Source of the DNA: Brevibacterium permense
GTDB taxonomy: Bacteria > Actinomycetota > Actinomycetes > Actinomycetales > Brevibacteriaceae
Assembly (NCBI RefSeq): GCF_013280495.1
Contig: NZ_JABSSX010000001.1
Location: 496,001 to 560,000 of the forward strand
Length of the DNA stretch: 64,000 nucleotides
Reading direction: 5' to 3'
Shown: one piece after another, positions 17,569 through 26,001 of the stretch
How positions within the stretch are numbered: the stretch's first letter is position 1
Layout of the letters: each line of letters opens with the position of its first letter
Translations under genes and position numbers: made by a program
Notes under the pieces: model-generated
Database searches by the model: none
What the model was told of the DNA's origin: nothing
The model's input: the letters and a program-made list of their open reading frames with translations, nothing else

Positions 17569-18786
17569 TCACACAGGTTGGGTGAGGAGCACGACGTGCT
17601 TGTCACCGAGCCGGGTGAATACGAGCGTGGCTGTGTCGCCCTTGGGCAGTTTGAGCTGGCGTCGGACCTGGTCGGGAACGATGTCGGCCCCGCGTTTTTT
17701 GATCACGACCGAGCCGATTCCGCGAGAGACGAGCTCCTTGCGCAGACTCGGGACCTTCGCGGGCAGTACGTCGACGACCTCGTAGGTGGTGACGCCTGCG
17801 GCGGCCGGGCCGCTCGGTTCGACGTCGGTGGTCAGATACGCGATCTTCGGGTGGAGTCGGCGGGCCTGCAGCGGTGCACACAATGCGGCGACGAGTCCGG
17901 CACGCACGATCGCACCGTCGGGTTCGAGCAGATACTTCCCGAGCTCCCCGATTCCCGACTCGTCCTCATCTGGCAGGTTGTCCTCGTGGACGAGGAGGGT
18001 GCGTTCGCCCATGACGAGAGCTCCGCGGCCGGGTCGCTGCATGGCCGCACCGAAGTAGAGGCAGACCTCGACGACCTCTCCGTTGTGGGAGACCCACTGA
18101 GCTTCGCCGTCCTCGGGGACGAGGTCGTGGTCGAGCGCCGGGCCGAGCTTCACCCCGGCCGCCTTCGCCGCGCTCGCCTGCTCGATCACCCATGACAGAG
18201 AGGGGGAGAACGCCTCGGGGTCGGTGATGCGGGCGGTCGATCCGCGTTTGTCGGCCTTGCCGATGGTCCGCCGGGCCGGATCGAACCAGAGGGCATCGAA
18301 TCCGTCCAAGTCGACATCCTCGGCGCGTGCGTGTTCGACGGCGGCATCGGGCAGGTGGCGGAGGTTGAAGGCGGCGATGGCTGCGGTGACCTCGTCGGCG
18401 TCGACAGCCAAGACCTGCGCGCCCATTCCGGCGAAGGCGACCGAATCCGCGCCGATCCCGCATCCGAGGTCGGCGATGCGCAACGACTCGCCCTCGGCCA
18501 CGTCGCCGATGAGGCGGCGGGCGTGATGAGCGGCGACCGGCAGCCGCGTGGCCTGGGCCAGTCCGTCGCGGGTGAAGAGCATGTCCTCCGCGAAGGGTCC
18601 GAGCTTCGCTGCCGCCTCCTGACGCAGCCGGGCCTGAGTGAGCAGGGCCGCGGTCACCTCGGGGGAGAAGCCCTCCTTGCGCAGGGCGGTGGATCGGGCG
18701 AGCTCATCGCCTTCGAGGTCGTCGATGCGGTCGAGTCGGTCGAGGACGGTGACGTTGAGCAGTTCGGTCAGTGTCTGCGGATCCAT
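17569..18786 (-). CDS. SAM-dependent methyltransferase with THUMP-like C-terminal domain
   Basis: A 405-residue class I methyltransferase. SAM motif I is [12 protein letters not shown] at about 104-115 and FDPARR at 168-173 resembles a catalytic (D/N)PP-type loop. The C-terminal 80 residues ([22 protein letters not shown] and nearby) form the THUMP-like domain common in actinobacteria. RNA is the likely substrate class, but the target is unknown. The ATG at 18786 was chosen as MDPQTLTEL is a clean N-terminus; the frame upstream overlaps rsmA. It is divergent from rsmA, 115 bases away. Confidence 0.8.
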   Translation of the reverse strand: MDPQTLTELLNVTVLDRLDRIDDLEGDELARSTALRKEGFSPEVTAALLTQARLRQEAAAKLGPFAEDMLFTRDGLAQATRLPVAAHHARRLIGDVAEGESLRIADLGCGIGADSVAFAGMGAQVLAVDADEVTAAIAAFNLRHLPDAAVEHARAEDVDLDGFDALWFDPARRTIGKADKRGSTARITDPEAFSPSLSWVIEQASAAKAAGVKLGPALDHDLVPEDGEAQWVSHNGEVVEVCLYFGAAMQRPGRGALVMGERTLLVHEDNLPDEDESGIGELGKYLLEPDGAIVRAGLVAALCAPLQARRLHPKIAYLTTDVEPSGPAAAGVTTYEVVDVLPAKVPSLRKELVSRGIGSVVIKKRGADIVPDQVRRQLKLPKGDTATLVFTRLGDKHVVLLTQPV

Positions 18787-18901
18787 AGGCTTCACCCTAT
18801 CGTCTGCGCGGTGGGGTCTTCCCCTCGCCGAGGCGGCCCGGCCGAACCGCCGGGCCGCTGCGGTGATTGTGACGGCTGGGTGGTGCGGTAAGTTGTTGGC
18901 T

Positions 18902-19849
18902 GTGACGTTCTTGACCGCCCGCGATATCCGCGAATTAGCCGCTGACATCGGTCTGCGCCCGACGAAGCAGAAGGGCCAGAACTTCGTCATCGACCCCAAT
19001 ACCGTGCGCTCGATCGTCACCGCCGCAGGTCTCGAAGAGAACTCGAACGTCGTCGAAATCGGTCCGGGGCTCGGTTCGCTCACCCTCGGCCTGCTCGAAG
19101 CCGGTCACAGGGTCACCGCGGTCGAGATCGACGAACTGCTCGCCCAGAAGCTGCCGAGCACCGTCGCTAGGTTCGCCGGCAGTGATGCCCCGTTCCAGCT
19201 GGTCAACGCCGATGCCCTCCGTGTCACGACGCTGCCAGAACCGCAGCACACCACCGAACCCGCGGACGATCGGCCCGATGTCGCGAACCAGCCCGATGCG
19301 CTCGTGGCGAACCTGCCGTACAACGTGGCCGTGCCCGTGCTGCTGCACTTCCTCGAGACCTTCCCGAGCCTGACCACCGTCCTCGTCATGGTCCAGCTCG
19401 AAGTCGCCGAACGGCTCGCCGCCGCGCCCGGCTCCCGCACGTACGGCGTCCCCAGCGTCAAAGCCCAGTGGTACGGGGACGTGCAGCTGGCGGGCAAGAT
19501 CGGCAAGAACGTGTTCTGGCCGGCCCCGAACATCGACTCCGGACTCGTCCGCATCGACGTCACCCGCACCGACCGCGACCCGGCCGTGCGCAGCCGTCTC
19601 TTCACTCTTATCGACGCTGCCTTCGCTCAGCGCCGCAAGACCCTGCGGGCAGCCCTGTCCGGGTGGGCCGGCAGCCCCCAGCGGTCCGAAGACCTGCTGA
19701 CCGCTGCCGGAATCGACCCGAAGACCCGCGGCGAGGCCCTCACCGTCGCCGACTTCCAACGCCTCGCCGCCGTTGCCGTCGACGCCGGTGGCGCCTCCAA
19801 CGGAGATGCCGCTGCACCGGCCCCGCCCGCTGAGGATCCCTCACCATGA
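18902..19849 (+). CDS. rsmA: 16S rRNA dimethyladenosine transferase RsmA/KsgA
   Basis: A 315-residue enzyme that dimethylates two adjacent adenines near the 3' end of 16S rRNA. It opens with the family [15 protein letters not shown] motif (residues about 19-33), motif [10 protein letters not shown] at 51-59, and the catalytic NLPY at 137-140. GTG at 18902 gives [14 protein letters not shown] linker of about 15 residues between motif IV and the C-terminus is Pro/Asp-rich, which is common in actinobacterial members. Its stop overlaps ispE by 4 bases, a common actinobacterial pair. Confidence 0.96.
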   Translation: MTFLTARDIRELAADIGLRPTKQKGQNFVIDPNTVRSIVTAAGLEENSNVVEIGPGLGSLTLGLLEAGHRVTAVEIDELLAQKLPSTVARFAGSDAPFQLVNADALRVTTLPEPQHTTEPADDRPDVANQPDALVANLPYNVAVPVLLHFLETFPSLTTVLVMVQLEVAERLAAAPGSRTYGVPSVKAQWYGDVQLAGKIGKNVFWPAPNIDSGLVRIDVTRTDRDPAVRSRLFTLIDAAFAQRRKTLRAALSGWAGSPQRSEDLLTAAGIDPKTRGEALTVADFQRLAAVAVDAGGASNGDAAAPAPPAEDPSP

Positions 19850-20793
19850 CCGTCCCGCTGCATCCGCGCATGACGATCCCGGCCCCGGTGAAAGTGCAGG
19901 CGCCGGGGAAGATCAACATTCACCTCGGTGTGGGTGCGGCGAACAACGGATATCACGAGCTCGCGACCGTATTCCAAGCGCTCAACCTCGGCGAGACCCT
20001 CACTCTCATTCCGGGTGGAACACGAACGATCATCGTCCAGGGCCGCTACGCGGATGCCGCGGTCCCACGTGATGACTCGAACTTCGCCAGACGCGCCGTC
20101 GACCTCCTCATCGCCGCGCTCGAGGGCGACCGAGATGTCGATGTGCTGCGCGACCTCGACATCGTCATCGACAAGCAGGTGCCCGTGGCCGGTGGAATGG
20201 GCGGGGGATCGGCCGATGCGGCCGCCGCCCTCGTCGGAGCCGCTCACCTCGTCGGCGGAGTCGATGAGGCGATCCTCCACGAATGCGCGGTCGCCGTCGG
20301 GGCCGACGTCGCGTTCCTCCTGCGCGGGGGCACGGCCATCGGCCACGGACGCGGGGAGAAGCTGAGCCCCGTGCTCACCCGCGGAACCTTCCACTGGGTG
20401 ATGGCCACCTCGGCGTCGCCCCTGCCCACCCCGGACGTCTACGCCCGCTTCGACGAACTCAACCCCGACCCGGCGCCCGCGACCGTCCCCGATCAGGTGC
20501 TCACGGCGCTCGCCGCCGGCGACCCGTACTCGCTCGCGGATTCCGCGGCGAACGATCTCACCGAGGCGGCCGTGTCCATCATGCCCGGGATCGCCGAGGT
20601 GATGGAGGCCGGCCGGGATGCCGGAGCCGTCCTGCCCCTGCTCAGCGGGTCAGGGCCGACGATCGGCTTCCTCGCCCGCGACGCCCACCACGCCCTCGAC
20701 CTCGCTGTGCTCCTGCAGGCCACGAGAGGCGTCAACGAAGCACTGCGCACCACCGGGCCCGCCCCCGGAGCGCATATCGTGGACGAAGGCTGA
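19846..20793 (+). CDS. ispE: 4-diphosphocytidyl-2-C-methyl-D-erythritol kinase IspE
   Basis: A 315-residue GHMP kinase of the MEP isoprenoid pathway, phosphorylating the 2-hydroxyl of CDP-methylerythritol. The N-terminus has [12 protein letters not shown], the ATP loop [16 protein letters not shown] begins at Pro113, and [10 protein letters not shown] is the third GHMP motif. It overlaps rsmA (ATGA) and probably forms a two-gene operon with it. Length is normal. The downstream remnant begins 2 bases after the stop. Confidence 0.96.
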   Translation: MTVPLHPRMTIPAPVKVQAPGKINIHLGVGAANNGYHELATVFQALNLGETLTLIPGGTRTIIVQGRYADAAVPRDDSNFARRAVDLLIAALEGDRDVDVLRDLDIVIDKQVPVAGGMGGGSADAAAALVGAAHLVGGVDEAILHECAVAVGADVAFLLRGGTAIGHGRGEKLSPVLTRGTFHWVMATSASPLPTPDVYARFDELNPDPAPATVPDQVLTALAAGDPYSLADSAANDLTEAAVSIMPGIAEVMEAGRDAGAVLPLLSGSGPTIGFLARDAHHALDLAVLLQATRGVNEALRTTGPAPGAHIVDEG

Positions 20794-20795
20794 CC

Positions 20796-21260
20796 GTGGG
20801 GGAGGAGAACCACACCCCCGCCGAGGCGGCCGACAGTTCTAAATCGGGCCCGGAGAATCGCGACAGGCCCGATGAAACGCTGCGCGACCCGCTCGTCACC
20901 GAGGAGAGCGGCAAGGCTCTGCTGCCGGGCAAGGGGATGGCCTGTGTCCAGGGCTTCCATGCGATCGCGGTGGGGGCGGTCGAACCCGGTTGGGGCATCG
21001 ACCGCGGGGCGCTCGCAGGAATCTGGCGGGCCGGTGTATCATCCGGGCCGAGCGTGATCGCTTGGGTTCGCACACCTGAGTGCGCACCGAGCGTCCCGGG
21101 ACCTTCCATACGTTGTGGTCGGGGGATCGCATCGAAGTCGGAATCTGATCGGGCCGCCTCGGTGACGGGGCACCTGACCGAATGGGCCGCCTCGGTGCAG
21201 GCCGATCCGGTCTCACCAGCCGACTGTGGTGGCCCGACCGGCGGACTGTCGATATGTTAG
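20796..21260 (+). pseudogene. Remnant with a 6-phosphogluconate dehydrogenase-like segment
   Basis: An open frame of 154 codons (GTG at 20796) beginning 2 bases after ispE. Most of it is compositionally odd, but residues about 49-80 (CVQGFHAIAVGAV, then GWGIDRGALAGIWRAG) resemble the C-terminal QGF...GW.ld...iA.IWR.G block of 6-phosphogluconate dehydrogenase. The Cys-Ile-Ile-Arg that should follow is replaced by VSSGPS. No NADP-binding N-terminal domain is present. A decayed gnd fragment is the simplest reading; no function should be inferred. Confidence 0.45.
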
Positions 21261-21264
21261 AGCC

Positions 21265-22407
21265 ATGACTTTGCCACACGAAGATGTTGACCCGGACGGA
21301 CTGCTCGAATACTCGGTGGTCTTCACCGACCGATCGCTCAACCACATGTCGCAGCGGTTCGTATCCGTGATGCAGGAGATCAATCGGATCCTGCGATCGG
21401 CCTACGACGCCGATTCCGCTGCCATCGTCCCCGGCGGCGGCAGCTACGCCATGGAAGCCGTTGCCCGTCAGGTCGCCACCGGCAAGAAGGCGCTGATCGT
21501 GCGCAACGGTCTCTTCTCCTTCCGCTGGTCGCAGATCCTCGACGCCGGTGCCATCGCCTCGGAGACGACTGTGCTCAAGGCTTCCCCGGACAGTGCCGAG
21601 CACCAGTCGCCGTGGTCGCCGGCCCCCGTCGCCGAGGTGGTCGCCGCCATCGAGCGCGAGGAGCCCGCTGTCGTGTTCGCTCCCCACGTCGAGACCGCCT
21701 CGGGGATGCTCCTGCCCGATGACTACGTCCGCCAGGTTGCCGAGGCCGTGCACTCGGTCGGCGGAATCTTCGTTCTCGACTGCATCGCCTCGGGTGCGGT
21801 GTGGGCGTCGATGACCGACCTCGGTGTCGATGTGCTCATCTCCGCTCCGCAGAAGGGCTGGAGCGGATCGCCGTGCGCCGGCTACGTCATGCTCAGCAAG
21901 GCCGGCCGTGCCGCCGTGGAGGCATCCACCTCGACGAGCTTCGCGATGGATCTCAAGAAGTGGCTGTTCATCGCCGACGAATACGAAGAAGGCCGTGCGC
22001 CGTACCACGCGACGATGCCCACCGATGCTCTCGCGCACAATGCCAAGCTCATGGTCGAAAGCGAGGAGCGCGGCTTCGACAAGCTCGCCGCCGCGCAGGC
22101 CGAGCTCGGGCAACGCGTGCGCGCGGTCTTCGCCGAACGCGGACTGCCCTCGGTGGCTTCGGACGAGTTCGCCTCGCCGAGCGTGGTCGTCGTCCACACC
22201 GACAACCCGAAGCTCGCGACCGGTGCCAGCTTCAAGGAAGTCGGTGTGCAGATCGCTGCCGGCGTCCCGCTGCAGTGCGATGAGCCCGAGGACTTCTCGA
22301 GCTTCCGCATCGGCCTGTTCGGTCTCGACAAGCTCGGCGACATCGACGGCACGATCGCGCGCCTCGAGGCCGCTCTCGACTCGATCGGCGTGACCGCCGA
22401 AGCCTGA
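21265..22407 (+). CDS. Class V PLP aminotransferase, alanine-glyoxylate/serine-pyruvate type
   Basis: A 380-residue fold-type I aminotransferase. The PLP lysine is Lys197 in SAPQKGWSG, and LDCIASGAVWASM precedes it in the usual place for the PLP Asp. The substrate may be alanine, serine or glyoxylate, but residues that decide it cannot be named from sequence alone. The start at 21265 has a weak SD (GTTAGAGCC). It stands alone between the remnant and the homocysteine methyltransferase (minus). Confidence 0.88.
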   Translation: MTLPHEDVDPDGLLEYSVVFTDRSLNHMSQRFVSVMQEINRILRSAYDADSAAIVPGGGSYAMEAVARQVATGKKALIVRNGLFSFRWSQILDAGAIASETTVLKASPDSAEHQSPWSPAPVAEVVAAIEREEPAVVFAPHVETASGMLLPDDYVRQVAEAVHSVGGIFVLDCIASGAVWASMTDLGVDVLISAPQKGWSGSPCAGYVMLSKAGRAAVEASTSTSFAMDLKKWLFIADEYEEGRAPYHATMPTDALAHNAKLMVESEERGFDKLAAAQAELGQRVRAVFAERGLPSVASDEFASPSVVVVHTDNPKLATGASFKEVGVQIAAGVPLQCDEPEDFSSFRIGLFGLDKLGDIDGTIARLEAALDSIGVTAEA

Positions 22408-22481
22408 GCATCACGCACCGTAACCGGCACTGCCTACAGGCAGAACGCCGGGGGAGTGCCATTGCCTACCGGTAGTCGCAG

Positions 22482-22543
22482 CACATACAGTCAGCGCGAT
22501 AACCTCCCGTTCCGGCGAGGGGTTATGGCGCTGACTGTATGTG
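22482..22543. repeat. Long inverted repeat
   Basis: Arms at 22482-22504 and 22521-22543 pair over 23 bases with one mismatch (outer 16 perfect, beginning CACATACAGTCAGCGC). The loop is 16 bases. It lies about 75 bases after the aminotransferase stop and is probably a terminator-like structure; no close second copy was found in the window. Confidence 0.85.
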
Positions 22544-22703
22544 GTTGCGCCGAGGGTGAGGGACGCTCGGCACCTTCGTTCGCCTAGCGGTGAGCGATGT
22601 TCCCGAGTCTCACCCGTCTCTGGACACGGAAATCGGCTGCGGTCACGTTTCGGAACCGGACACTTCAGGTGCTGAACGGCCTCGCGCAGCTGCTTATGCC
22701 TGA

Positions 22704-22763
22704 ATTGTTGGGTCGATCCACGGTGGTTTGTGGTTTCAGAGCACCGCGGATCGACCCAACAAT
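22704..22763. repeat. Inverted repeat, TTGGGTCGATCCACGG family, copy 2
   Basis: Arms of 22 bases (22704-22725 and 22742-22763) pair with one mismatch around a 16-base spacer. Arm core matches copy 1 at 16519-16577 except for G/C and T changes near the ends, while the spacers differ. It lies about 95 bases after the stop of the homocysteine methyltransferase gene (minus). Confidence 0.85.
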
Positions 22764-22857
22764 GCTCATGGCCGGTGGCCCGCCCGTGGCTCATGATCTG
22801 AAGTGCCGGTCCCGTGGCCCGCGTGAGTGCCGCGCACCAGCCGCAGACGGACGGGCC

Positions 22858-23907
22858 TCAGGCAGTGTCTCCGAGGGCGACGACGTTGTCGGCGAGCCGT
22901 TCGTTGCTGCCGTACATGAAGTGGTTGGCCATGTTCTCGGAGAAGCGGCTCGCATCGGTGGTCAGCCCGACCGCCTCGGCGACCTCGCGGATGTGCATCG
23001 GGGTCGCGCCGCAGCACACTCTGATGTAGTTGACGCCCAGGTCGTAGGCCTCCTTGGCGAACGCGCCGATCTCGTAGCGGTTGGTCTGCAGGGGGTCGAG
23101 AGCGGTGGGGAACGTGCGTCCGTGCGGGGAGGCCACCTCGGCGCGGGGGTCGGAGAGGTTGAAGAACGTCGGCTCGTGCTCAGTGGTGCGGTAGGGGATC
23201 GGCAGGGCGCCGACGTGACAGGACAAGGCCGCCCGGATCTCCTTGAGCCACGGCAGCAACGTGGCAGGCCCGCGGAAGCAGTTGAGGCCGACGACGTCGA
23301 CGCCGAGCTGTTCGAGTCGCTGCGCGGTCTCGACGATCCCGAGCCCGTCGGCCATCTCCTGGAAGGCCATCGGGGCGAGGGTGAGGACGACGGGCAGGCC
23401 GCTGGCCTTGGCGATCTCGGCGGCGGCGATGGCCTCACCGGCGAAATAGAAGGTCTCGCCGATGATGAGGTCGGCACCTTCCTCGACCGCCCAAGCGACC
23501 ATTTCGGCGAACATGGCCCGCACCTCGGCCTGCTTGGACTCGTCGGCGGGGTCCCAGATGTTCGAGTTCGAGATGTTGCCGGCCATGAAGTTCCCGGGCT
23601 TGGCGTCGGCGACGGATCGGGCGATCTGGAGGGCGGCGCGGTTGAGCGGTTCGAGCAGATCTTCCTTGCCGATCACGCGCATCTTCTCGCGGTGCCCGTT
23701 GTAGGTGAAGGCCTCGACGATGTCGGAGCCGGCCCGCTGGAAGTCGACGTGGAGGGAGCGCAGGGCGTCGGGGAATTCGAGGGCCACCTCGGGAACGAAC
23801 TCGCCGGCGGACAGATATCCGCGCTTCTCGAGCTCGAACAGGAAGCCTTCCGCGCAGATCACGGGGCCGGCATCGAGACGTTGGGTCAGGGCGTTGGTCG
23901 CGGTCAT
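22858..23907 (-). CDS. Homocysteine S-methyltransferase family protein
   Basis: A 349-residue cytosolic TIM-barrel methyltransferase of the BHMT/MmuM/MetH-N family that moves a methyl group to homocysteine. The three zinc cysteines are Cys210 in GLNCFRG and Cys298-Cys299 in RVCCGATP. The N-terminus PVICAEGFLFELEKRGYLSAG corresponds to the family G-[AG]-x-x-T/E-x-L block. The methyl donor could be betaine, S-methylmethionine or dimethylsulfonio compounds; no donor-specific domain is present. A poor SD precedes the ATG at 23907. Confidence 0.87.
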   Translation of the reverse strand: MTATNALTQRLDAGPVICAEGFLFELEKRGYLSAGEFVPEVALEFPDALRSLHVDFQRAGSDIVEAFTYNGHREKMRVIGKEDLLEPLNRAALQIARSVADAKPGNFMAGNISNSNIWDPADESKQAEVRAMFAEMVAWAVEEGADLIIGETFYFAGEAIAAAEIAKASGLPVVLTLAPMAFQEMADGLGIVETAQRLEQLGVDVVGLNCFRGPATLLPWLKEIRAALSCHVGALPIPYRTTEHEPTFFNLSDPRAEVASPHGRTFPTALDPLQTNRYEIGAFAKEAYDLGVNYIRVCCGATPMHIREVAEAVGLTTDASRFSENMANHFMYGSNERLADNVVALGDTA

Positions 23908-24130
23908 GGATGCTCTCCGATTCGATGATGTGGTCGAGCCCGGGCAAACGGCCCGACCCTGGGTATCACACCATCAACCGGCGCAGCGAGGTCCGTCACA
24001 TCGACACATTTCGACCCTGAAGGCCATGAAAGAACACGACCCTCGCCGAGGCGGCCCGACCGAAAGCCTGCAATGCTGGGTTCCGGCGTGGTCCCCGTAA
24101 AGATCAGCGACCGCCGGGGCGGCCCGATCG

Positions 24131-25537
24131 TCAGCTGCTCTCGTCGCCGCTGAGATAGACCGGCAGTCGACGGTAGCGCATTGCCCGTTGGGCGGCGCCG
24201 GCGGGAACTTCCTGAGTGGTTTCGTAGGTGGCGTTGTTCTGCGGAACCTCATGTGAACCCGGCAGCGGGTACGGCTCGCCCGGAACCGGGGCGGGGGAGG
24301 CGAAGGACTGCTGCTGACCGGGCTGCTGTTCGTAGCCGGAGGAGTGCTGGTAGCCGACTCCGGGCATCGGCTGCAGGCCGAGTCCCTGCCGGTCCGGTCC
24401 GTCGCCCTCGCTGTACGCGTCCCCGGGGTGATAGGCGTCGCCGGGGTAGCCGGCATCTCCACGGTGACCACGCTCTCGGCGACCTCGCCCGCCGCGACCA
24501 CGCTCTCCGCGATTTCGCCCGCTGCGGCGGTGGGAATCCTCCGGCCGGAGGAAGGGGAACGGTTTGAGCAGCAGGCCGGTGACGGTCGAGGACCACCAGC
24601 GCAGTGCGCGTTCGAAGGGCGACCAGGCCAGCAGGCCCGTCCAGACGACGGCAAGCGCCACACAGATGAGCAGGACGACGGCGTCGTGGAGGACGTTGCG
24701 GCTGTCGTCGAGGACCGGCTGCAGGGCGCGGACGACGAATCCGTGGAGGATGTAGACGGCGAGGCTGTTCTTGCCGATCGTCGCGATCGTGTCCTTCGTA
24801 TTGCTCAACCAGGATAGAAGGGCCAGCGTCAGCAGCACCGCTCCGATGTCGACGATGAGTCGCAGTCCCACGCCTTCGGGAACGCTGACGTCGAAGTGGG
24901 CGAAGTTGAGGCTGCCGTAGAGCCAGTTGTAGTCGACCTGGTCGAGGAAGAAATATCCGACGGCCGCGAGGGCCGCGGCACTGAGACAGAGTTTCTGCCA
25001 GATCGCGAGGCTGCCCGCCCAGTCGATGATCTGTTTGCCGTAGAGCTTGCCGATGACGAAGAACGGCCAGAACGCCATCGTCCGAGCCGCGGAGAGTTCG
25101 GTGTCGAGGATCGGCAGCAGTCCGCCGAAGAGCCCGACGACGAGCGAGGCGACGAGCATCGTGCGCGGGAAGCGCTCGATGAAGGGGACCGTGATCATCC
25201 ACCACGCCATCGACAGCAGGAACCACGTGTACCAGAACGGTCGGAGGAAGTCGTAGTCGGGATTGAGCCCGAAGAGCCACATCCACCCCCACATGAGCGG
25301 CAGCACCGTGGCAAGGAGGACGAAATAGGTCAGAACCCGTTCGGCCAGCTTGTTCGACTTCGCCGTGATGCCGGCGAGGAAGACGAACGCCGGCATGTGG
25401 AACATGTAGATGAAGTACATCGGTGCGCCCAGGATCGGCGACTCCCATGGGGAGGTCCTGGCGAGGAGGTGGCCCAGAACCACCAGGAAGACGAGTATTC
25501 CCTTGGCGCGGTCGATGCGATAGTCCCGTGATGACAC
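24131..25537 (-). CDS. Membrane acyltransferase, acyltransferase 3 family
   Basis: A 468-residue integral membrane protein. Residues 1-350 show about ten membrane helices beginning DYRIDRAKGILVFLVVLGHLL; the His of GHLL in helix 1 is the expected catalytic residue of the acyltransferase 3 family. The family O-acetylates sugars, peptidoglycan or cell-surface polymers. From about residue 360 the tail is cytoplasmic and disordered: an Arg/Gly-rich basic stretch, then GYPGDAYHPGDAY repeats and Gln/Pro-rich sequence. The substrate is unknown. Confidence 0.85.
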   Translation of the reverse strand: MSSRDYRIDRAKGILVFLVVLGHLLARTSPWESPILGAPMYFIYMFHMPAFVFLAGITAKSNKLAERVLTYFVLLATVLPLMWGWMWLFGLNPDYDFLRPFWYTWFLLSMAWWMITVPFIERFPRTMLVASLVVGLFGGLLPILDTELSAARTMAFWPFFVIGKLYGKQIIDWAGSLAIWQKLCLSAAALAAVGYFFLDQVDYNWLYGSLNFAHFDVSVPEGVGLRLIVDIGAVLLTLALLSWLSNTKDTIATIGKNSLAVYILHGFVVRALQPVLDDSRNVLHDAVVLLICVALAVVWTGLLAWSPFERALRWWSSTVTGLLLKPFPFLRPEDSHRRSGRNRGERGRGGRGRRERGHRGDAGYPGDAYHPGDAYSEGDGPDRQGLGLQPMPGVGYQHSSGYEQQPGQQQSFASPAPVPGEPYPLPGSHEVPQNNATYETTQEVPAGAAQRAMRYRRLPVYLSGDESS

Positions 25538-25650
25538 GCCGATACACTACCGCACCCGGCAGGCTTTGGGGAAAGTTCAGACCGTCGCCGAGGTGGTCGC
25601 CCGGTCGTGTGCGACGGTGCACTCGTACGTGCGAACGGGGATGGAAACGA

Positions 25651-26001
25651 CTAGCCGCGGGCGGCGCAGTTCACGCATTTGGCCGCGTAGGGGCGGGCCT
25701 CCAGCCGCGCCTCGGCGATGGGTCTGCCGCAGTCGATGCAGATCCCGAACGTTCCCGCGTTCAAGCGGTCCACCGCCTCGGCGATCTCATCGAGGCGATT
25801 CTCGGACTGTTCGAGCAGGGTTGCGGCCTGCGACCGTTCGAAGGCGAGCGTCGCCCCTTCCGGGTCGTGCTCGTCGTCGCTGTTGTCGCCCTCACGAGCG
25901 GCCGAGACCTCATCGATTCCTCTGGTCAGACGACTGATGAGCGCCTGCGTCTCCGCTCGTTCCGCCTCGAGCAGGTCTCGCATCGTCGCTTCGTCGACCA
26001 C
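25651..26001 (-). CDS. TraR/DksA C4-type zinc-finger protein
   Basis: A 116-residue small protein. A long helical N-terminus (LLEAERAETQALISRL) is followed by an acidic segment and the C4 zinc finger Cys88, Cys91, Cys109, Cys112. TraR/DksA proteins enter the RNA polymerase secondary channel; in actinobacteria the short ones may act in ribosome or RNAP regulation. GTG at 26001 is directly adjacent to the ABC-F stop, and an ATG at 25983 is the alternative start. Probably cotranscribed with the ABC-F gene. Confidence 0.85.
   Translation of the reverse strand: MVDEATMRDLLEAERAETQALISRLTRGIDEVSAAREGDNSDDEHDPEGATLAFERSQAATLLEQSENRLDEIAEAVDRLNAGTFGICIDCGRPIAEARLEARPYAAKCVNCAARG

Larger units (their letters stand above)
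22408..22857. other. 450-bp gap with two long inverted repeats
   Basis: No convincing gene lies between the aminotransferase stop and the homocysteine methyltransferase stop. Both flanking genes end here (convergent). The gap holds the repeats at 22482-22543 and 22704-22763, both suited to fold at transcript ends. Confidence 0.7.

Noticed and set aside
22411..22794. Small minus-strand frame in the gap between aminotransferase and methyltransferase
   Set aside because: It contains both inverted repeats and has no SD or family resemblance.
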